Origin: Bimuria novae-zelandiae CBS 107.79
Lineage: Eukaryota > Ascomycota > Dothideomycetes > Pleosporales > Didymosphaeriaceae
Length of the DNA: 64,000 nucleotides
Assembly (NCBI GenBank): GCA_010015655.1
Contig: ML976727.1
Location: 309,496 to 373,495 of the forward strand
Reading direction: 5' to 3'
The notes below the pieces were generated by a model, which was not told the origin of the DNA, did not search any database, and worked only from the letters and a program-made list of their open reading frames with translations. The position numbers and the translations under genes were made by a program. Shown piece after piece: positions 58,437 through 64,000 of this stretch. How positions within the stretch are numbered: the stretch's first letter is position 1; every line of letters starts with the position of its first letter.

Positions 58437-60004
58437 CTATCCATCCACGACCATCGTGTCGTCGCCATCCATGCCCACAGGCAGTGGCTCGATAGCTGTG
58501 CCTCGCCCTCTGCCTTGCAGCAGCTCTCGGCGTACTTCGGGACTGATAGTTGAGTGCCCTCGCGTGAGCAGCAGGTCTAGCAGTGCTTCTCGCTGGTCTT
58601 CTGTGATGTCGTTCCTGTATCGTTGCGCAAAGGCTAGCAAACACTGGTGCCAGATGACCGGCAGCTTTCCCGTCCCGCCCAGATCCCCTGCGTCTGTGTC
58701 CATAGCGTCTGCGCCGCTGGCGCCTGTGGCTCTGAAGCGGAGGAAGTGGAAGACCAGGGAGTCGATGACCTTGTAGGGAAGCGCATACTTCTTCTCAAGC
58801 AGCGTTCGAATGAAGATGTTGACCGGGCCGGCGGCTTCGGGATCGGAGGACATTTGCTCGGCGGCGATCTCGCACAGTCGGTGGATAGCGGCTGCGGAGT
58901 GGAGGACTGGGACCGACACTTTTGCGACTACACTTGCGACGATGGTGGCTTCGCGCTGGGTGCATCCGTCTATGAGCATCGGGAAAACGATTCCCTTGAA
59001 GAACGCAGAGGGCTTGTAGAGAGCCTTCTTGAGCGCGTTGTACAGGTGTACGTTCAACTTGTGTGTTTCTCGGATCTGGTCTTGCACGGCCGGGAGGAGC
59101 ACGCTATTCAAGAACTGTTGCGCGATGTGTGGTTTTGAGGAAATGAAGAGGCGGGTTGCAGCGTAGACACTGTTGGGCGTCCAGTTGTATGGCTGTGTGA
59201 CGGCGACAAGTGTCTCCCACGCCGGGATTGTGGGCAAGATCTTGAAAGGCTTCGGCCTGGATTATGAAGTTAGCAGGAGCAGTGTTTAGTGTACGGAGCT
59301 ATGTCTGAGAAACAGAAGGATATTCTGATTGCCCATAAAACACACCTGCTTGGCTGCGGGTGGGCTGCTTACAGTTTTCCTGATTTGTATCGCGACAAAA
59401 TCATGCCGACCTTCGAGTATACCTCAACCACCTTCTCCGGTAACTCTACAGCGTCTTCCGGATCGCCTCCACCGTGGATTTGCGGTTGTGGATTCCCAGC
59501 TTCGTGTTGTGCAATCTTGTCCAGTATCATTGCTGCAAGATCGGTACCACCACCACCTGAATTCTGCGCCTCTTGCCCGGGCCATTGTATGGGATCGTCG
59601 TTTGTCGGGAGGAACTTGTTAAAGGTCGCCAGGTCGTTGGCATCAATCTCCACCTCCTCGACGATTTCTTCCTCCTCGTCGCCCCAGGCATCATCCTCGT
59701 CGCCGTACTGCGCATCCTCTGGACTATCGTCCTCTCCAAGCCGTGTCTCGAACTCGAACGCGGGGTTCGCTTTCGGTGGCCTGCGCGCTTTATTCTCACT
59801 CTCTGCTTCTTCAGCAAGCTCTTGGGCAATGTCGAGAATCTTCCTTGAGCTCTTGCTGTCTACATATCCCTCGGTCTCATCTCGCGAACGCTTGCGGTTC
59901 TTGGGTACCTTCTGCTTAAACTTTTCGGACGGCACCAAGTCGTCGGCGAGGGGGTTGTGGCGCTGGGCTTCGCGGACGGCGGGCGATTTGGGTGTTTTCG
60001 GCAT
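58437..60004 (-). CDS. ENP1: Bystin/Enp1, 40S ribosome assembly factor
   Basis: Enp1 binds pre-40S particles and 20S pre-rRNA and is needed for small-subunit maturation and export. Exons 59373-60004 and 58437-59256 give 483 aa; the junction rebuilds RYKSGKLPKPFKILPTIPAW. The N-terminal about 200 residues are charged with acidic runs (GDEDDAWGDEEEEIVEEVEI), and the rest is the helical bystin domain: NWTPNSVYAATRLFISSKPH, NVHLYNALKKALYKPSAFFK, GCTQREATIVASVVAKVSVP and HRLCEIAAEQMS. The C-terminus carries an Asp-rich end (GMDGDDTMVVDG). It is divergent from BRE2. Confidence 0.95.
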
Positions 60005-60337
60005 TTTATGGATAAAGAAGAGGCTTTCTATGCGCAGTATTGGTTGTCTTGCACGGGGCTTCTTCTGCTGCGAAAGTTGCGACTGCGTGCTGCAAATGCT
60101 GGAGCGGGGACGTGGAATTTCGCCTAACTTTTCTACAGGGATTATAACGCTTGCACATATAAGGACTAGCGCGAATGTGGCACAGAAGCTCCAACCCTTA
60201 CGCGCCTGCATTCGCGACTGGCGACGGGCCTGACGAGAAGAGTTCAGGATTATCGCACAAACGCAGCCACGGCCTTGTGTTGTAGGAATATATCAGCGCT
60301 CCAGAATTCCTATTCATCATCCACCCGAGCGCCCACC
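60005..60337. promoter_or_regulatory. Compact divergent promoter, ENP1/BRE2
   Basis: 333 bp separate the start codons of a ribosome-assembly gene (minus) and a COMPASS gene (plus), the tightest head-to-head pair in the window. Shared control is an inference; I see no strong motif. Confidence 0.45.
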
Positions 60338-62107
60338 ATGGCAGAGTCGAACTCAACTTCGACCTCGCGCGCCAACACGCCAGGCGCGTCGCTGCCCTTG
60401 AAGCGCACCCTGGACGAAGACCACGCTCCAGCCATATCCTCGCCGCTCAATCCAAATCCTGATGCCACGTCGCGGGCACGTCCTCGACCTCCGCCGCGCG
60501 AGCAACGCGAAAAGCGTGAGACAATCAAGAAACGGGAAGCATCGTCGAATACACGCGGGAGCACCCCAAACCCGAGCTCGCGCACGAAGAAGGACAAACC
60601 TTTGGCGGATTCGCCCATGCGCTATTCTATTCCCGAGCCGAAGCTGTCCGACTATCAGCCCCCGAAGGAGGGACTGTTCGCATGGGACCCTCCGCTTACC
60701 GCTCCAGACGGCACGCAGCTCTGGAGACCAATTGACCATGCTTGGAACAAAAAGGGCTACCGATACACACATGCTGTGGCAGATCCGCAGTTCAGACACA
60801 AGCAATACTACCGGCAGACGGACTCCAAGCCGCACCAGGCCCGCATGAGCCACGAAGACAGCGACAGACACTTTTCGTTTGACAAGGACACCGCGACTAT
60901 CGTGACACAGGAGAAAGGCTGGCGCATGGGACGGGGCAACGTTGTGGCACGGGAGGGCAGGATGTATTTCGAGGTCAGGGCTTTAAAAGGGATACCCGCC
61001 GAAGGTCCCATGGACCCCACCGACCCCAAGACCGGCGAGATCAAGTCAGGATCCCACATTCGAGTCGGATGGTCTAGACGCGAAGCACCGCTTGATGCGC
61101 CAGTGGGGTTTGATGGCTACAGTTACGGCCTCACAGACTCTCGTTTCGAAGTCATGCACCGCTCGCGACCTTCCAAGGTCTTCAAGCCGTTACCGAAGAA
61201 CGCTAAGAGCAGATCCTTAAAGGAGAGGCCAGGTCACAGTCGGCCGATGCCAGTCGAATACGTCAATGACGAGCATTTCGGCGAAGGCGACATCATCGGC
61301 CTGGAGATCCAATTGCCTTCTCTGTCACTCCACCGCAAAGTTGTCGACGGTATCTACAACCCAGCTGTCGACATTGGTGATGGATTTGATGTCAAGGACG
61401 CAAATGACCCTACCGAGAAGCCGATCGACATTATCAGAGACCGCATACCTGTATCATACAAAGGCACATACTTGTTCGAACAGCTGGATTATCACGTTAC
61501 TAAACCAGTAGATCAGTATCAAGATCGAGCACCTGTGCAGAAGATCGTCCCCACGCCGAACCACGAAGAGGTATGCCTTCGCACGCTGCCTCATTCCCAC
61601 ATAAAAGTGTACAAGAATGGCAAGGAAATGGGAATTGCGTACGAGGGCCTCCTCGCCTTCTTACCTCCCGCCAGCCAACCTTCACCAGAGGCTCTTAAGG
61701 CTGGCGCTAGGCCTGGCTTCGACGACGGCATGGTGGGATACTTCCCGACTGTCGCTATATTCGGCAAGGCTGTCGCACAGGTAAACTTCGGCCCGGATTT
61801 CTGGTGCCCGCCAGAAGCAATGCAGCAGCAGCGCGAAACGGACGTAAAAATGGAGGGTAGCGACACAATCGAGAACTCGATACCAGAGGGCAGGAATTTA
61901 CGGGCGATTGGCGACAGGTACAAAGAGCAGATCGCCGAGGATATTGTCTGGGATATCATCGACGAAGTCGACTTCTTTGTGCAAGACGGTGGGTGGAACT
62001 ACACGGGTGAGACACCGCAGGATGTGGCGGGCAAGGCGACACCGAAAGCTAGGGGCTTTGTGAATCCAGATGACAATGTCGGCGAGGAGGTGTTTAGACG
62101 TTATTGA
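60338..62107 (+). CDS. BRE2: COMPASS subunit Bre2/Ash2 (SPRY domain)
   Basis: Bre2/Ash2 is a core subunit of the Set1/COMPASS histone H3K4 methyltransferase. Single exon; the ATG at 60338 (context CCACCATGGCA) gives 589 aa. The N-terminal about 130 residues are disordered and Arg/Pro-rich. The SPRY domain follows: FDKDTATIVTQEKGWRMGRG, YFEVRALKG, HIRVGWSRREAPLDAPVGFD and YSYGLTDSRFEVMHRSRPSK, then FGEGDIIGLEIQLP. A split second part contains VYKNGKEMGIAYEGLLAFLP and VGYFPTVAIFGKAVAQVNFG followed by PDFWCPP. The C-terminal SDI-like helix, expected to contact Dpy30, may be ERYKEQ/AEDIVWDIIDEVDFFV near residue 545. Length and domain order fit fungal Bre2. Confidence 0.93.
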   Translation: MAESNSTSTSRANTPGASLPLKRTLDEDHAPAISSPLNPNPDATSRARPRPPPREQREKRETIKKREASSNTRGSTPNPSSRTKKDKPLADSPMRYSIPEPKLSDYQPPKEGLFAWDPPLTAPDGTQLWRPIDHAWNKKGYRYTHAVADPQFRHKQYYRQTDSKPHQARMSHEDSDRHFSFDKDTATIVTQEKGWRMGRGNVVAREGRMYFEVRALKGIPAEGPMDPTDPKTGEIKSGSHIRVGWSRREAPLDAPVGFDGYSYGLTDSRFEVMHRSRPSKVFKPLPKNAKSRSLKERPGHSRPMPVEYVNDEHFGEGDIIGLEIQLPSLSLHRKVVDGIYNPAVDIGDGFDVKDANDPTEKPIDIIRDRIPVSYKGTYLFEQLDYHVTKPVDQYQDRAPVQKIVPTPNHEEVCLRTLPHSHIKVYKNGKEMGIAYEGLLAFLPPASQPSPEALKAGARPGFDDGMVGYFPTVAIFGKAVAQVNFGPDFWCPPEAMQQQRETDVKMEGSDTIENSIPEGRNLRAIGDRYKEQIAEDIVWDIIDEVDFFVQDGGWNYTGETPQDVAGKATPKARGFVNPDDNVGEEVFRRY

Positions 62108-62769
62108 GCGGATGGACGCCGGCTATCTTTAATTAAGGCTCTCAGACTCGGAGATTTGTTCATGGTGCACACGTTACTGAGATCGCTCATTGCGTCTTTT
62201 CTCCTGGACGGAAACCCACGGGTGTTTCTCATTGTTAAATGGTTCTTAAATATGCATTCGTGTTTGATGGTATCCCCGCCCTACGCCCTATGAGGAGCTT
62301 GTACTAACTTCGGAATAGGTAAATCGCCCACGGACCTATTCCGCAAGGAGTACAAGCTACTCATACCACATCGGTTTCTAGCATTATTTCGATCGTGTGA
62401 AATGCCGGCGACAATGATTACTTGTACTGACGGTCTTCCTGATGACTATTGTCGAATTTCATGTTCGACTCAGTGCCGTAGAAATTGTTCGAGAAGGACT
62501 ACACTAGCACTCTTGACTCACTGATCAAGTCCGCCCAAAGCTGTGCTGTATCCCTTTTCACCCGCAAAAAGGACACTTCCCTCCAATCTTTACTAGCCGG
62601 ATTGGGGAGCCTGGTGCGCTGGCGTAGCCCTGTCACCTGTGCCAATTTTTATGGTACTGGTGAACTCGTACCGGTCCGAAGCCCCACTACCCTGCCGAGA
62701 CAGTCAGTGCGCCGCGACACTAACGCGCCACCCCAACACCAGCACCGCAGCCAGCAACATGAGGCTGTA
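62108..62769. other. Intergenic flank of the transposon relic
   Basis: BRE2 3' flank with a strong imperfect hairpin (62296-62358, listed separately), then ordinary-composition DNA up to a sharp shift to AT-rich sequence near 62,770. No gene seen. Confidence 0.5.
62296..62358. repeat. Imperfect inverted repeat (hairpin)
   Basis: AGCTTGTACT (62296-62305) pairs with AGTACAAGCT (62349-62358). CTT pairs with AAG just inside, and GGAATAGG (62312-62319) pairs with CCTATTCC (62335-62342) around a 15-base loop. About 21 of 24 stem positions pair. It lies 190 bp past the BRE2 stop and about 410 bp before the transposon relic. It could be a structured RNA, a terminator-like structure or a small mobile-element footprint. 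Confidence 0.75.
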
Positions 62770-64000
62770 GAGTTTTACACAAAAGCTTTTATCGCGAAAT
62801 TTTCTAGAGTTAAGATTTTATAAAGCTATAGAAGATTACTAGTTAGTTAAATTATAAATATCTACTTAGTGTTCTAATTATTTGGCCACTGCGCGATGCT
62901 AGCGCTAATAGCGTAGATATTACTATATTAATGCGTATAGATGCCGGCGTAGGCTTCTTCCTCTTTATAATTATATAAGTAGCTTTTAAAGCATTCTGGC
63001 TTCCCTTTTTAGTAATTTTAAGACGTTTTTAAAGTTATTATTAAGTCTTATAAGCTTATTAACGGAGGCGTTACTTAGTAGCCTAATTAGCTTTCTCCTT
63101 AGCGCGCGTATTTCTAGCTACTACACGCGCAATACGCTTCTTTTATAGTAGATAAGCTTTAAGCTACCTATTTGCTATCTAGATCTCTCTCTGCTTACTT
63201 TTCTAGAGTTGTAGTTGTTGCTTTTCAGCCTTTTATTGGCTGAAAGAATCGCGCGCCCTCTGTACGTAGGCAGGTGACTAGAAAACAGATCCTCTATGCC
63301 ACTTATCTAGCTACTCAAAAGGTAGAGTCCTGCCCTTTGTTTAACGCCGTTTCTGGTTTATAAGGGCTTCTTGTAGCCCCTGATTCTCATGCTCTAGGAG
63401 CTGCTTTTATATAAAAATTAAGTGTATAGTGCGACTTAGCTTCTTAGCCTTATCACCTCCCCCTGTATTAACAATAACCTTTAAAAGCTAATTAATTTTG
63501 CGCTAATTAGACGCACTAAGTACTAAAGTAAAGCTTTCGCGCGATCTTTATTCTAGAGACTTATCTCTATTAAATTAACTAAGGATTAGTGTAGGATCTA
63601 GTAGCAAGATACCTATATACTTAAAAGCTTTAGCAATTAATTACGGCGTAACTAACGTTGTCTAGGCCCTCTAAAATAGTGTAAAGAAGTCTCTTTTAGC
63701 AATTATTAATAGCCCCTAACTCCTATACAGGTATGCGGAGAGCTCGTCGGAGTAGGCGGTAGAAAGAGACTTAAACACACAAACGTCTAGAGGCTATAGC
63801 GTATAAGTGGCGTAAGGGGGAAATATCGCAAGGAGGATCTTTTTCTAATTATAGTAGTCGATAAAATCTATAGTAACGTGAGATCCATGCCTATTAAGGA
63901 CTAAGAGTTGCTACTACTATTAAGCCTTCTCCTTAGTATAGCGATTAAACACCTATTTTAGCCATTAAAGCCCTATCTCGTTGTTTGACCATCTAGAGGT
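62770..64000 (-). mobile_element. RIP-degraded pogo/Fot1-class DNA transposon (partial)
   Basis: An AT- and TpA-rich block running off the window end. Reading the minus strand in one unbroken frame from 64000 shows a DDE transposase C-terminal half: a strand with LLVLNRHGSHVTIDFIDYYN, then ILLAIFPPYATYTL*PLDV (Leu-Gln-Pro-Leu-Asp-Val with CAG changed to TAG), VFKSLSTAYSDEL, KAFKYIGILLLDPTLIL, and the pogo/Fot1 C-terminal signature HENQGLQEALINQKRR followed by a GSVF*SPAYVQ-like segment and a Lys/Arg/Glu-rich tail. More than 20 TAA/TAG codons interrupt the frame, at several sites where Gln is expected, yet I see no frameshift. That is the pattern left by repeat-induced point mutation. The catalytic N-terminal half and the far inverted repeat lie outside the window. 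Confidence 0.88.

Noticed and set aside
1..64000. Classical secondary-metabolite cluster, CRISPR array or viral insertion
   Set aside because: No polyketide or peptide synthetase, P450 set, transporter set, spaced direct repeats or viral genes seen; the UstYa-like gene has only a small peptide gene beside it.

Overview
This window is nuclear DNA of a filamentous ascomycete (Pezizomycotina), most likely a dothideomycete. That placement is an inference from three things: short GT-AG introns of about 45-60 nt in most genes; families typical of this group (UstYa/DUF3328, DUF3431, Cat8/FacB, DSC ubiquitin ligase, Rex3); and a transposon inactivated in the manner of repeat-induced point mutation (RIP). 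There are no bacterial operons, rRNA or convincing tRNA genes, or CRISPR arrays. Genes are dense (about one per 2.3 kb) on both strands. Most have several exons; I worked out splice sites by hand and checked that joined exon lengths are multiples of three.

Left end, 1-2,770 (accessory). An island of GTTCG/CGAAC motifs with imperfect inverted ends (1-820) lies beside a divergent pair: a 57-residue secreted cysteine-containing peptide with a Lys-Arg site (minus, 1032-1205) and a five-exon UstYa-like oxidase gene (plus, 1727-2769) with both HxxHC motifs and a 29-base G run in its last exon. UstYa proteins act in fungal ribosomal-peptide (dikaritin) pathways, so this is the best candidate for an undescribed small system.

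Middle, 3,150-62,110 (core genome). In order: ROG1-like lipase, Rex3 RNA exonuclease, DUF3431 protein, F-box protein, small Q/P/S-rich protein, Kti12, Cat8/FacB regulator, SET methyltransferase, Cdc14 phosphatase, Snf4 (AMPK gamma), PP2C phosphatase, Vps2/Did4 (ESCRT-III), Fzo1 mitofusin, Tul1/DscA E3 ligase, rhomboid protease, C2H2 protein, cyanase, phospholipase D, two hypothetical proteins, Nde1-type NADH dehydrogenase, DUF427 protein, bystin/Enp1 and Bre2/Ash2. The set covers carbon and energy regulation (Cat8, Snf4), mitochondria (Fzo1, Nde1, perhaps cyanase), ribosome and RNA work (Rex3, Kti12, bystin), membrane quality control (DscA, Vps2, rhomboid) and the cell cycle (Cdc14). Several are head-to-head pairs sharing 0.3-0.9 kb promoters.

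Right end, 62,110-64,000. A strong imperfect hairpin (62,296-62,358) is followed by an AT-rich block holding the C-terminal half of a pogo/Fot1-class transposase on the minus strand. It has more than 20 in-frame TAA/TAG codons and no visible frameshift, a textbook RIP pattern.
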